Below, in pieces: positions 1 to 12,072 of a stretch of 64,000 bases of DNA. Origin of the DNA: Nyssa sinensis (lineage: Eukaryota; Streptophyta; Magnoliopsida; Cornales; Nyssaceae); assembly GCA_008638375.1 (NCBI GenBank), contig CM018038.1, positions 34,524,169 through 34,588,168 of the forward strand. Direction: 5' to 3'. The first letter of the stretch is position 1, and each line of letters begins with the position of its first letter. The position numbers and the translations under genes were made by a program. Below the pieces are notes generated by a model, which worked only from the letters and a program-made list of their open reading frames with translations, was not told the origin of the DNA and searched no databases.

Positions 1-1464
1 GGCCCACCTTATCTTGTTAGGACATTCGTAGTAGGCAATATATGTGTTCATGATGTAAGAAAACATAGCATTCAAATTAATCTAGAAATGTGTGATGAAT
101 TTTGTGACTACAATTTTTATGTTGGATTTTTTTTTTTTTGCAAAAGCTGTAATTCTTTAAGACTTTTATTTGTTAGATCAAGTTGATTCATATGGATTAC
201 ATTAGTAATAATTGAAAACTCGAGTCAAGTCTTGCAAGTATGATCAAGCATGAGAAGTATATAATTCGAGATAATATTGACATTCATATCATGCATTGCA
301 ATTTAGACACATCACTTTAGAATTATGTTAGTTTAAAATTGGTCTTAAAGTTTATAATGACTTTAGATGAAACTTAGTTTTCATTATAGGCTAGATTTGA
401 CCTATGCAAGTCATTAAAATTAAATTCTAAATTTGCTTTAGTTTTTACGACAAAAAGTAGCAGCTCCATCATTCAGATGCATTCTAGCTCGGTCCAAATG
501 ATAACGTTAAATATTGTGCCAAAATAAATTCCTATAAGTAGGTCATTCGAATGTAACCCTAGTATCGTCCGACAACATGTTTGATCCATCCGAACACATG
601 GCTTCCAAACAAGAATTTTGATTAATTGTGAGACTATTATTCCTTGTAAGATTAGATCTTGTGAATATTTTATTATAAATAGGACTTTGTTATGTCTCAT
701 ATAAATAATCATTTTTTTATAGTAAAAAAAAAAAGAGAAATATTTTAGCTTTAGTTTTTGTATAGTCAAAGTTCTTGATTGCAAGGCCAGCTAATACTTT
801 GTGTGAAGAGGTGTCAGCGAGTACATCATAGAGGCATATAACGAATTACACGCATTCATTGAACAAGAAGTTGCGCACAGTGGGAGTGGTGGATTTCCAA
901 ATCGTGAAAGCGTACTGCTATGAAAGACTAGTCAAGGATATTAATAGGTGACAAAAAGATGTTCTACAAATAGACTAGTGGTAATTCATGGGGTCGTACT
1001 ATAACATTATGGGCTAGAAGCTTAGGCTCGCTAGTGGGCTGGTAGACCAATAGTGGTGATGGGAGGACCAAATATATTGGCATTATTTTTCACTAAACAT
1101 GTTTCAGATAGAGTAGCTCAAAGGGAGATGGTTCTAAGTCCATACCTTGTAATGCTTTACATCCTACGTTAATAGTTGGATTTATTTTGGATTTGATGTA
1201 TGGGGCACTGTGTGACATTATCTCATCGTTATATCATTTTGTGTTCATATTGTGATAATCTTTTGATGCTGTGATCATACATGAAAAATGTCAACATGTT
1301 TTGATTAACTCTTTCACACGAGCAATTGCTTTAGCGCTTAGAGAGTAAGCAAGATGAGACATGGAATTCTTGGCTAGAGGGAGAATTCATCTTTATATAT
1401 TTATTGCCTTGAAAGTTGACAATGAGGGTCAATTTAAGATTCTTTTGCAGAATCAAGCATGAAG
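1..1464. other. Degraded non-coding DNA left of solo LTR R0
   Basis: AT-rich sequence with no convincing gene; short ORFs here have no recognisable domain. A TATA-box-like TATAAATAG lies near 674-682, which could be the promoter of an old LTR, but I could not pair it with a second copy. Removing the nested solo LTR and CACTA element makes this stretch continuous with 15886 onward, so it may be part of the same old element that ends in the candidate LTR at 16730-17520. Confidence 0.4.
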
Positions 1465-1766
1465 TGTCATGACCCGTAACCCACCTTGTGCAGATCAAAG
1501 GCTGCGATGGCCCACGAGCCATCCTCCGACAGATACTAATTAAAGATCATTAATACATGCCATCACATTAGTTAATGAAGTACCATCATCATAATATGGT
1601 TATACATGCCTCGAAAAAAGTAAATGTTAATTACAAATTCTTAAACAAAAGCCATACATAGGATGTGGACTCATGGGAGAGAAAAGACTACATCAGACTT
1701 AGTCTAATTATAAATATATCAAAAGAATCCACCATTACATGTAAGAATAGGCATGTAAGAAAAATA

Positions 1767-2075
1767 CACTACAAAAAAATAGACTATTTGCGACACTCAT
1801 TATTTGCGACGCACGCAAATTGTTGCTAAAAGTCCCTTTTAGCGACGCACAACTGTGTGTTGCGAATAGTAGGAAGAAATTAATAAAAAAAATTGATTTA
1901 GGCATGAAAAATTAGGCGTGAATCTATTAGCGACGCACATGGGCATCGCTAATAGGGGTGACGCGTGTTTGGTCGTTGCAAATAGAACGATTAACTGAAA
2001 TGATGACATTTTTAAGGAATTAGCGACGCAGAGGACACTATTAGCGATGCCCATGTGTGCGTCGCTAATAAGTCC
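1767..2075. repeat. CACTA left terminal and subterminal repeats
   Basis: After the CACTACAA terminus come repeated GCGACGCAC / GTGCGTCGC motifs in both orientations, for example near 1806, 1839, 1930, 2025 and 2058. Similar motifs fill 11727-12057 at the other end. In En/Spm such repeats bind the element-encoded TNPA protein; that role is inferred here. Confidence 0.9.
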
Positions 2076-4186
2076 CTATAATACCCAATTCGATCTCTCG
2101 CTCTGTCTTAGACGCACTTGATTTGTTTCTATCTCCAACTCAGTCTCCGATCTCCATTCTTATCTCTCACTGCTTCTCCTTTGATCTCTCGCTCTGTCTC
2201 TAATGCACGGTTCAGATCGTGGTTTGAAACCGATCTCTCGCTACTTCTCTGTTGATCGCTTTCTCTCTCTGGATCGATCTCCGATCTCTCACTCTTGATC
2301 ACCAGTTCACCGTGTTTGAGAAAGGTTAGGCTTTGTGGTTTATTTTTGTTTATTTTCTTCTTCTTCATTTGAATAAACACGTTTGACATGGTATAAACAG
2401 TTTGAAACTTCTCTCTATTACTTTCCATATCATGATTGTTGAAATAAAAAGTGAAAGATTTTTTTTCATATTTTTCTTGAATGTAATAATGGTGAAAACA
2501 CTTGTAACAATGCATTACAACCAAAGAAAGCATGATTTTTAGAGGCTTAGTTAAGTAAATTGTTTGGAAATTTTGGTTCCTAATGGTGGTCTTAATGCTC
2601 GTCGTCCTACTGGTAAGGACTCCTACTCGAGATTAGTATTTTAGTTTCTTGTTATTAGATGTTAATATTTTCTAGTCAATGATAATCAGCCACAGTATCC
2701 GCTTGAAATGATTTCACTCTTTTTCTAGTGGTATTTTAGTATATTTTTTTGTTGAATACTTATTTTAGTTTGCTTGTTATGGTCAGAGTTCCCGTCTTCT
2801 TCAAATTAGGGTTGCAACTGAGGAATTTTTTTGGAAACTCCAAACTTAGTTTAGTTTAAGCTTTAATTTTTAACCCTAGGCTCCACTTTGGTTGATGGTG
2901 GTTGGGATTGAGTTGTTTTTATCTGTGGAAAGGTAACTTATCAGCTTAGCTCAGTTGCTTCATTTGCCAATTGAATTTCTTGGACTGATGGGCTGTTTGG
3001 TGGCTTTTGTTTTGAATTTGAGATCGGATTTCTGACTGAATGTTTGTGTATAACCATTGTTCTTGGCTGCTGTTCTTACTGAAAAAGGCAAACCCAAATT
3101 ATATGAAGACACCTAAACAAACCATCATCTGGTTCCCAATTTTCTTGCATGTTGTTTTTCTTTATGACACCAAGCATGTATTTACACAATATTTGAATTA
3201 ATGTATGCTTGCGGTTCAAAAACTATCAATCTGACCACTTATTCAAAAACTCACAAAACTGGCTGTTATTTTTTTAAGACAATTTGTTTGTTTGTTTTTG
3301 CCTTTTTTTTTTTTTTGTGATAAATTAGACTAGAGTGGTGACAGGTTTAGGTGAAACTGCTGTTGGACCACAGATTTGGTCTGGTTTTTGTATTAGTGGT
3401 TTGTTTTAGGCTTTCAGCTTACTAGCAGGTCGCTATGCTGGAGTTGGGTTTCTCACAAACAAATCATATCTCATTGTGGCATGTGTGTGATTGAGCTAAT
3501 TACTAATGCCAATACACGGTTATCTTGCTAGTTAGTCAAACAACTCATACCCTATGTAGGTATTAGATCAGATGAGTTTTGGTTAGAAGAGCATCCAGTT
3601 CTCTTTTCTCCTATATTGCGTGCTGATGCACCTTTTCAGTAGGGCCACTGTGAGCGTGGCTTAATTTTTTTTTTAGGGATTACTTCATGAAAAAAAAATT
3701 ATGGTGATTGTTTTGTAAGTTAGCAATTGCATTCATGTAAGCCTAGCCCCGTTCGGAAGTCATTTTCATCACATATGAATCTTGTCACTAAATTTATTCG
3801 CGATTGGGCTCGTGTGTATCAAAATCGATTCTTGAATTGTCCAGAGAGGACAGTTCGGGAATGCAGAAATCTGCATTGCAATCAATAGCGCATATGCTTG
3901 AATATTTCACTATGATAAAATTTTAGCATGCTCTTCTATTGTTCTCTGGGTATATATTTAGGCGTGCTAACGTCTATCTCGTATACTTGGAGAACCGTGG
4001 GGAGATGCTGCCGAAATTTTGTCTGAGTGGAATCAAGCGTTTGATTTGCTACTGATTGCAATGTAGATTGTGCATTCACGAATGGGATAGGACCACCTTA
4101 CCCTTTAGAGAGAAGTTGGAGGTGATAGGATTCATGTTTCATATTTATAACGAGTATCATTTTTGACTTGTATTAGGTAGACAAAA
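2076..4186 (+). other. CACTA leader region before the transposase gene
   Basis: No coding region is supported. Pyrimidine-rich repeats of the GATCTCTCGCTCTGTCT type at 2090-2300 look like an untranslated leader. A possible splice acceptor (TTGTATTAG) lies just before the transposase ATG at 4187, which suggests a spliced leader. The ORF on the other strand here is low-complexity. Confidence 0.5.
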
Positions 4187-7100
4187 ATGGATAAGAGTTG
4201 GATGGATTTGAGAGGCAGGCATTTGCCAAGGTATGTGAAGGGGATCAAAAATTTTAATGAGTTTGCTCATGCATCTGCAGATGGGAGAAATAGGATAAGA
4301 TGTCCATATAGAAGGTGCAATAATAGGGATTATATGCATATAGATGAGGCCAAAGAGCGCCTACTTGAACACGGGATGGACAAGAGGTATACGTGTTGGG
4401 AATTTCACAAGGAACGCCGTGACGTACGAGTGGTATTTGAGGATGAAGAAGAAGACGATGACAATGAATTTGGTAATAATGTTAAGGTTGGTTACGAAGG
4501 TTTGCCACAAATGCTGGCAGACTTACAGGGGGTTACAACTGGGCTGAGTAGTCGTAGGAGTGACACGGGACAATCAGAAGTGTTTGAGTCGTTGTTGAGG
4601 GAAGCAAGGCAGCCGTTATATCCGAGTTGTGATAAGTTCTCAAAACTGGACTTTCTCGTGAAACTCCTTCATATTAAGACCATCAACCGATGGAGTAACA
4701 AATCATTTAATATGGTTATTAAATTGATTAAAGTAGCGCTTCCTACTGGGGAGACCCTTCCAAAATCATATTACGAGGCGAAAAGAATATTAAGAGATTT
4801 GAGCGTTGGGTATATTCCCATACATGCTTGCAAAAATGATTGCATGTTATTTTAGAAGGAGACTGAACAATGTATGGAGTGTACGGTGTGCCATGAACCC
4901 AGGTACAAGCTGAATGAAGGAAAGAGAAAGATAATTCTGCACAAGGTGCTAAGATATTTTTCCTTAAAACCTAGGCTACAAAGGTTGTACATGTCTCAGA
5001 AGACGGCAGAAGATATGCAGTGGCATAAGGAGAAACGTGTTACTAAGGAAAATGTATGTAGGCATCTGGCAAATTCTCAAACTTGGGCTGAGTTTGATAA
5101 AAATCACGAATGGTTTGCAAATGAGCCGCGTAATGTACGACTTGGGCTGGCTAGCGACAATTTCAATCCGTTCGGGGACATGAGTAATGCCTACAGCATG
5201 TGGTCGGTGTTGCTTGTGCCGTATAACTTACCACCGTGGAAATGTATGAAAGAACCATTTATCTTCATGTCATTGCTTATTCCAGGGCCGAAGTCTCCTG
5301 GTAATGAAATTGATGTGTACTTGCGTCCTTTAGTGGACGAGTTGAAGGAATTATGAGAGGTGGGAGTGGAGGCATACGACGTCTCTAAGAATGAGACATT
5401 TCAATTGTATGCAGCGTTACTGTGGATCATAAATGACTTTCCAACATACAAAAACTTGTTTGGGTGGAGCACTAAGGGGTATCTGGCATGTCCAGTTTGT
5501 AATAAGGATGCATGTTCCCTACATTTGTCTAATGGAAAGAAGATATGCTACATTGTGCCATTGTCGTTTTCTAGTGCCATCATATGGCTGGCGAAATCGG
5601 CAGAAGCATCTGTTTGATGGAAAAATTGAGCTCAGATTGTCACCTCCTAGTGTTGTCTAGCAAAGACGTGTTTGCGCAATTGGAACTCATCCAATCAGTG
5701 AGGTTTGGGAAGATACCGGGTAGTAAGAAGAGGAAGCGTACTAATGTGGAGTTAAATTGGACGAAGAAGAGCATATTTTTTGATTTGCTGTACTGGGAGA
5801 CCCTTAAGTTGAGGCATAATTTGGATGTTATGCACATCGAGAAGAACATCTGTGATAATGTGCTGGGAACTTTAATGAACGTTGAAGGGAAGACGAAGGA
5901 TACTGTTAAAGCCCAGTTGGACCTACAGGAGCTAGGAATACGGAAAGAGCTGCACGTAATACATAGCGGTGATAAATATATCGTGCCTCTTGCATAGTAT
6001 ACGTTATCATTCGTAGAGCGAAAGAGGATTTGCGAGTGATTTAAATCGGTGAAGTTCCCAGATGGATACGCATTGAATATATCTTGGTGTGTAAATGTTA
6101 TAAATGGGAAAATATCCGGATTGAAGAGCCATGACTGCCATGTCTTTTTACAAGGACTTCTTCCGGTTGTACTACGTGGATATCTCATCGATGACATATC
6201 AACTATATTGACTGAGTTGGGCTACTTCTTTAGAGAATTATGTGCAAAGACGTTGAATTTGGAAGTACTTGAAAAGCTCGAAAGGGATGTTGTCGTGATC
6301 TTTTGCAAGTTGGAAAAGATTTTTCCTCTAGCTTTCTTTGATGTAATGGTCCACTTAGTTGTGCATTTGCCTCATGAGGCAAAAACTGGTGGACCTGTCC
6401 AATACCGTTGGATGTATCCAATAGAAAGGTACATTTAATTTTATGAATTGTGTTATTTATCCATCCTAACTATTTTAATGTATAACTGATTAATTATTAA
6501 AACAGATATTTGCACACATTGAAGCAATATGTGCATAACAAAGCACGACCGGAAGGGTCAATTGCTGAGGCTTACGTTGATGTTGAATGTCTTACCTTCT
6601 GCTCTATGCATCTTGAAGATATTGAGAGAAGGTTTAATCGCCAAGAGCGAAATTCTGATAGATGTCCCAAGCAGCAACAAATTGGCCTTGCGGTGTTTAA
6701 TCAGAATGTGCGGCCAATAGGTGCCCGTATATATGAATGGTGTCATCCTCAAGACTTGGAAAAAGCCTACTACACCATGCTTAACAACTGCGATGAGACA
6801 TTTCCATATTTTAAGTAAGTTTATCGAAATCATTGCAATACTACGTTAGTACACAAATGTAAGTTACATATAACATATTTCATCTTATGCAGTGAGCATA
6901 CGATCGAGCTTCAGAGAGAACATGTATCAAGTTCTGATCTAGAGAAAAGACAACAAAATTTGTTTCCAAAGTGGTTCGGAGAACGTGTAAGACAAGGTTT
7001 CAATTAATTGTAATTGTATTAGTTAATGCATTTGTATTCAATTAATTTTGTACTTGTATTGAATTAATAGATGAAGCTATTACGCAACCAACAATCTCTT

Positions 7101-7864
7101 GAGGCGTACGATCAATTATATTCCTTGGCATGTGGTCCTGATCAAAGGATATCCCGCTACACCAGTTTAATTGTTGATGGTGTTTGATTTCACACGAGGT
7201 TATCCGGCGAACACAAAATAGTGGGGTCCTTGTTCAGGGAGATGGTGACGCAGGACAAACTGTAGAGTACTATGGTGTTTTACAAGACATCATATAGTTA
7301 CATTATTGCTATGGTTATTTTGTGTATATTTTTAAATGTGATTGGTGGGATGTAAGTAATAAGAAGACTGGAATGCAGATCGATAAGCACTTTATAAGTG
7401 TTAATACGTTGTGTGCGACATTTAAAGATGATCCATATGTTTTGGCATCTCAAGCAAAACAAGTTTTCTATTTGAAGGACCCAAAAATAAAAGGTGATTA
7501 GCATGTTGTCCAAAAAATAAAATCTAGAAATGTTTATGATGTCCTAAAAGTTGGCGAGGGAGATGAAGATTTGGAGAGGATTGAGGAGGCACTACAAGAA
7601 GAGTCTCAAACTGCCCACGATGGTGTTGTCCAGCATGATCAGGAAGATGCTACTTCGTATCGGTTGAATAAAACTAATGTAGAACCAGGTCATGTCGTAG
7701 CTTCTGACGTCACCAATACCACACAATTAGATTTGAGGGATGCAACGTTCATTAATGATGATGATGACGAGGACAGTGATTTTGATGATGACACATTGTT
7801 AGAGTATTGTACCGAGAATGAAGAAAATTCAAGTTCAGATGATGATACAGACTCAAATGAATAA
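4187..7864 (+). pseudogene. TNP2-like CACTA transposase pseudogene
   Basis: Relative of plant TNP2/TNPD transposase, the protein that cuts and moves CACTA elements. It opens with MDKSWMDLRGRHLPRYVKG, typical of the transposase-associated N-terminal domain. The Transposase_21 core follows (NDFPTYKNLFGWSTKG, CPVCNK, LRHNLDVMHIEKN), then a DUF4218-like part (LPHEAKTGGPVQYRWMYPIE) and a DUF4216-like part (FKCDWWDVSNKKTG), ending in an acidic tail at 7740-7863. Introns with GT..AG ends lie near 6429-6505, 6815-6892 and 6997-7070. It is broken: TAG at 4853 and TGA at 5354 fall where relatives have Trp, further stops fall at 5995, 6037, 7185, 7295 and 7499, and frameshifts lie near 5550, 5652 and 7200. 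The family is sure; no intact product can be made. Confidence 0.95.
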
Positions 7865-8066
7865 TTGTAATAGTTGTTACATGTGTTAGTATCAAGTGTA
7901 ATGGTTTTCGGATTTTATAATGTAATGGATATTCAATTTTATGATGTAATGGGTAATCATTTTTACTTCGATAAGGATTTTAATTTTTATGATTAAATAG
8001 AAACAATTTTATTTTTAAACTTTCTTTATAGATATGGTTAGACTAGGTTAACACAGATGCATAGTT

Positions 8067-9507
8067 ATGCAGGACCCATCGACCCCTTCCCCCTCATATA
8101 CAGGGTCGACCGATCTTGCCGTCGATGGTATGTATAGTTTCTATTTTTATTAATGATTATATAAATATGGTACTAATTGTTTCTATTTTATTTCTTCTAA
8201 AGCTTCGGCCACCGCCCCTAGACAAGGGCGTGGTAGGTCGAAGAATTATAGCTTGCAGGTTCAAATAGAGGCAGCGGGGGGCACGCCCCTTCTGATTGAG
8301 ATGCCTCTAGGCTTGCTGAAGCCCGTTGCTGGGTGGGCACAGTAGTTCACTACGGAGGTCAGCATCATTTGTCGGTTACGCGCTCCACTCTATATTAGTG
8401 ACTAGAGTCAGGTCACTGACGCGGAGAGACGAGATATTCATGCGCATATCCAGGTATGTCTTTTATTATTGTGTTTAACTAAATCTTAACATATGTTATG
8501 CTGTAATGTTTTGACAATGACATGCTTTACAAGAGAAATTTGACATCAATTTCCACCTGCCTCATGTCGTGAAGGCAGTGGACCGTTATTTAGGAACCCG
8601 TTTTAGGGACTATTGACATAGGCTCCACATGCACTACGAGGCGGAGGTGGCAGCCGATAAAGAGCCTCGAGACAGACCCTACAAGGAGGGTGGCGGTGGA
8701 GGATTGGATGTTACTATGCAACCGGTTTGCTAGTAATACATTCTAGGTAAAAATTATCAAAATTACTTTTGTTGTATGATGAATCATTGCCATTTATACT
8801 AACCTTCTTTGTTTTGGCCAAGTGTAGGAACTTAGTAAGAAAAATAGCAAGAGCAGAAGCAACCAAAAGGTGACCCAATGTGGTGGATCACGTTTTTTCG
8901 TTAGGTATAGGCATGAGATGATAAGTTAATAAATGATCAATTTCTTATTGTATAATGTATTCATGAAATCAATCTTCACAAGCTACTATTTATTTGCTGT
9001 AGCGAGACCAGGAGACCGGTGCACCACCCAGCCCCATTGAGTTGTGGCACAGGACGTACTACAATCCTGAGAAGGGTTGGACTAGGCCTGAAGCTCAACG
9101 GCTTTATATAAGTTAGAAAAGATTTATATACCACTATTACTAATTTAATATTAATCTAAAATGTTTAAAAGTAGTAACATAGATTTATGTTTTTTTAGGA
9201 GGATATGCGTGTTTAGCTGACCCCTGAAGGTAAGCATCCGTCGACCGATGACCAGATACTAGAGACTGTTTTGGGCAAGAGGCGCGGATATGTGCGTGGC
9301 TTAGGGAGTGGGATGGAGCCGACGGCATCGTCCTCTACCGTTGAGAGCGATGTTAGGTTTCACACAGCCACCCAGAGAGTTGAGGCAGCTAAGAGACTAA
9401 ATGAAGAGATGAAGGCTGAGATGACAGAGCTCAAGGAGCGGCAGACCCAACTAGAGGCTCTTATGTAGACGATCCTCAACTAGTAGGGAGGTTCTGTTCA
9501 GCCTTAG
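8067..9507 (+). pseudogene. Second CACTA gene, Ptta/En/Spm transposase-like pseudogene
   Basis: Second gene of the CACTA element, with similarity to the plant Ptta/En/Spm family (Transposase_24). I place the start at ATG 8067 (MQDPSTPSPSYTG). Exons appear at about 8067-8129, 8202-8454, 8533-8750, 8826-8910, 8999-9115 and 9200-9468, with GT..AG borders for most. Recognisable blocks are TEVSIICRLRAPL, KFDINFHLPHV, EDWMLLCNRF, TQCGGSRFFVRYRHEM and PPSPIELWHRTYYNP. A basic and then heptad-like C-terminus follows (RVEAAKRLNEEMKAEMTEL), probably a coiled coil. Stops at the Trp-like position after GWAQ, at FRDY, and one frameshift near 8690 break it. Such proteins may bind DNA and assist TNP2; that role is inferred. 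Confidence 0.85.
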
Positions 9508-9582
9508 TAAGTTTTTAAAATTATTTACTTTGGAACATTTATTATTGATAGAAAATGTTACGTAAAAAAAAAAAAAAAAGAT

Positions 9583-11280
9583 TTCGGCCTAACGGCCTAC
9601 AAACCGCATGACACTTCACACATGAAAATAGACTTGCACGAACTTATTTAATTTCATAAGGATGCAAGTTTCAGCTCCAACAAGGCCCATTTTTGGATTT
9701 TGACAGACCAAAACACCAGATATCAGCCTACCGACCTCAACACCCCATCACACACATCAAAAATGATAAAATAGACTTGCACGAACTTACGACACTCGGT
9801 TCGGATGCCCAATTCAAAACTTATGCAAGTTTCAGCTCCAAAAGGCCCATTTTTGGGTTTTGCCGAACAAAACACCGGATATCGGCCTATCGACCTCAAC
9901 ACCCCATCACACACCTCAAAAATGATAAAATAAACTGGCATGAACTTACGGCACTCAGTTCGAATGCCCGGTTTGAAACTTATGCAAGTTTCAGCTCCAA
10001 AAAGGCCCATTTTGGGGTTTTGACCTATCAAAACACCGGATATCGGCCTACCGACCTCGACACCCCATCACACATCTCGAAAATGATAAAATATACTTGC
10101 ACGAACTTACGACACTCGGTTCCGATGCCCGATTTGAAACTTATGCAAGTTTTAGCTCCAAAAAGGCCCATTTTGGGGTTTTGATCTACCAAAACACCGA
10201 ATATCGGCCTACCAACCTCGACACCCCATCATACACCTCAAAAATGATAAAATAGACTTGCATGAGCTTACGACACTCGGTTCGGATGCCTGGTTTGAAA
10301 CTCATGCAAGTTTTAGCTCAAAAAAGGCCCATTTTTGAGTTTTGACCATCCAAAACACTGGATATCAGCCTACTGACCTCGACACCCCATCAAACACCTC
10401 AAAAATGATAAAATAGACTTTCACAAACTTACAGAACTTGGTTCAGATGCCCGGTTTGAAACTTATGCAAGTTTCAACTCCAAAAAGGCCCATTTTTGGG
10501 TTTTGACCGACTGAAACACCAAATATCGGCCTACCGACCACATCACACCATCACACACCTCATAAATGATAAAATAGACTTGAAAAAACTTACGGCATTC
10601 GATTCGTTTTCCCGGTTTGAAACTTATGCAAGTTTCAACTCCAAAAAGGCCCATTTTTGGGTTTTGACCGACCAAAACACCAGATATCGGCCTACCAACC
10701 TCAACACCCCATCACACACCTCAAAAATGATAAAATAGACTTTCAAGAACTTATAGCACTCGGTTCGAATGCCCGATTTGAAACTTATGCAAGTTTCAAC
10801 TCCAAAAAGGCCCATTTTGAGGTTTTGACCGACCAAAACACCGGATATCGGCCTACCGACCTCGAAACCCCATCACACACCTCAAAAATGATAAAATAGA
10901 CTTTCACGAACTTACGGTGCTCTATTCGGATGCCCAGTTTGAAACTTATGCAAGTTTTAGCTCCAAAAAGGCCTATTTTGGGGTTTTGACTGACCAAAAC
11001 ACCAGATATCGGCCTACCAACCTCATCACCCCATCACACACCTCAAAAATGATAAAATAGACTTGCAAAAACTTACGACACTCAGTTCGGATGCCCGATT
11101 TGAAACTTATACAAGTTTCAGCTCCAAAAGGCCCATTTTTGGGTTTTGATCGACCAAAACACCGGATATCGGCCTACCGACCTCGACACCCCACACACCT
11201 CAAAAATGATAAAATAGACTTACAAGAACTTACATCACTCTGTTCGGATCACCGGTTTGAAGCTTATGCAAGTTTATGCC
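9583..11280. repeat. 161-bp minisatellite inside the CACTA element
   Basis: About ten head-to-tail copies of a 161-bp unit. The landmark ATGCAAGTTT recurs at 9662, 9823, 9982, 10143, 10304, 10465, 10626, 10787, 10948, 11109 (ATACAAG) and 11266. Spacing is 161 bp except 159 once and 157 at the last step. Each unit contains CCCATTTTTGGGTTTTGAC, ACACCGGATATCGGCCTACC and AAAATGATAAAATAGACTT. A partial copy precedes the first full one, directly after an A-run at 9564-9579. Because 161 is not a multiple of three, the long ORFs across it are a by-product of the repeat. Confidence 0.97.
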
Positions 11281-11726
11281 ATTATTACTATTTATGCATG
11301 TAAAAAAAAATATATTCACATTTTATGTTAATATATATAATTAATAAGGGTTCTAATATATATCATTTGATCTTTATTTCAGATTGATCGAGATTATTGG
11401 GTCGCCGTCTTTCTATTCTGTATCGGAACATGTAGTTTCTCATTTTTTTTTTTCATTAACAGCTGTAGTTACATTTTGTGAGACTATTTTTTAATTTTGT
11501 ATTTATTCATAAATTTAACTTTTACAATTGTAACTAATTAGTATAATATATATATATATATATATGTATATAAATGCAATTTTCTTTTAATTTGATTTTA
11601 TTTTAGAATGTTTGCATTTTATTATATATCAAGATGGTTGATACAAGTTTTAACAAGAATAAAACAAAAAAAAAAAAAACAAATAATGCAGGTCAAATTT
11701 TGGAAAAAAAAAAAAAAATTTACTTT
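11281..11726. other. CACTA 3' region between minisatellite and subterminal repeats
   Basis: AT-rich sequence with a TA tract at 11546-11565. A possible acceptor (TTATTTCAG near 11383) and a short following block ending in GAACATGTAG could be a last exon of the second CACTA gene, but this cannot be settled by eye. Confidence 0.4.
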
Positions 11727-12072
11727 TAGCGACGCACATCAAGGCGTTGCTAAAACACCTAACTCTGCAACGCTTCACATTCGCGATGCACTCAATGCGT
11801 TTCTAAAATCCCACATTAGCGACTGCCCAAACAACATTTTGTATTGCTTTTACGACGCTCATAATTGACCATTAGCGACGCACGGCGTGCGTTGCTAATA
11901 ATGACTTTTAGCGATGCACAAGAGGTGAGTGTCGCTAATAGTATTAGCGACGTTACTTTCTGCGACGTATTTTGCGGCGTACGTTGGTGCGTCGCTAAAA
12001 GTCATTTGCGACGCTCATGCAGAGTATTAGCGATGCTTTGGTACGTCGCTAAAAGTCCCATTCCTTGTAGTG
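11727..12072. repeat. CACTA right subterminal and terminal repeats
   Basis: At least eight TTAGCGACGC / GCGTCGCTAAAA motifs in both orientations between 11727 and 12057, followed by the terminal TTCCTTGTAGTG. This mirrors the left end. Confidence 0.9.

Larger units (their letters stand above)
1767..12072 (+). mobile_element. CACTA (En/Spm-like) DNA transposon, 10.3 kb, inactive
   Basis: The element starts with CACTACAAAAAAAT and ends with TTCCTTGTAGTG, giving matching CACTACAA termini in inverted orientation. It is flanked by a 3-bp duplication ATA (1764-1766 and 12073-12075), as expected for this superfamily. Both ends carry arrays of a TTAGCGACGCAC-like motif in both orientations, the usual subterminal binding-site pattern. 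Inside are a TNP2-type transposase pseudogene (4187-7864), a second gene with Ptta/En/Spm similarity (8067-9507) and a 161-bp minisatellite. The layout is that of an autonomous element, but both genes carry stops and frameshifts. It sits inside solo LTR R0 and is younger than it. Confidence 0.95.

Noticed and set aside
870..900. Possible primer binding site (GCGCACAGTGGGAGT)
   Set aside because: It does not match a tRNA complement well, and no LTR copy pairs with the sequence to its left.
2129..2533. 134-residue minus-strand ORF
   Set aside because: It overlaps the pyrimidine-rich CACTA leader and consists of charged low-complexity sequence, opposite to the transposase gene.
9693..10184. 163-residue ORF and several 70-102-residue ORFs on both strands with repeated peptide motifs
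   Set aside because: They are translations of the 161-bp minisatellite. The unit is not a multiple of three and both strands give equally long frames, so no protein is implied.
9583..11280. Regular repeats that might suggest a CRISPR array
   Set aside because: The units are contiguous 161-bp tandem copies without unique spacers, inside a plant transposon.
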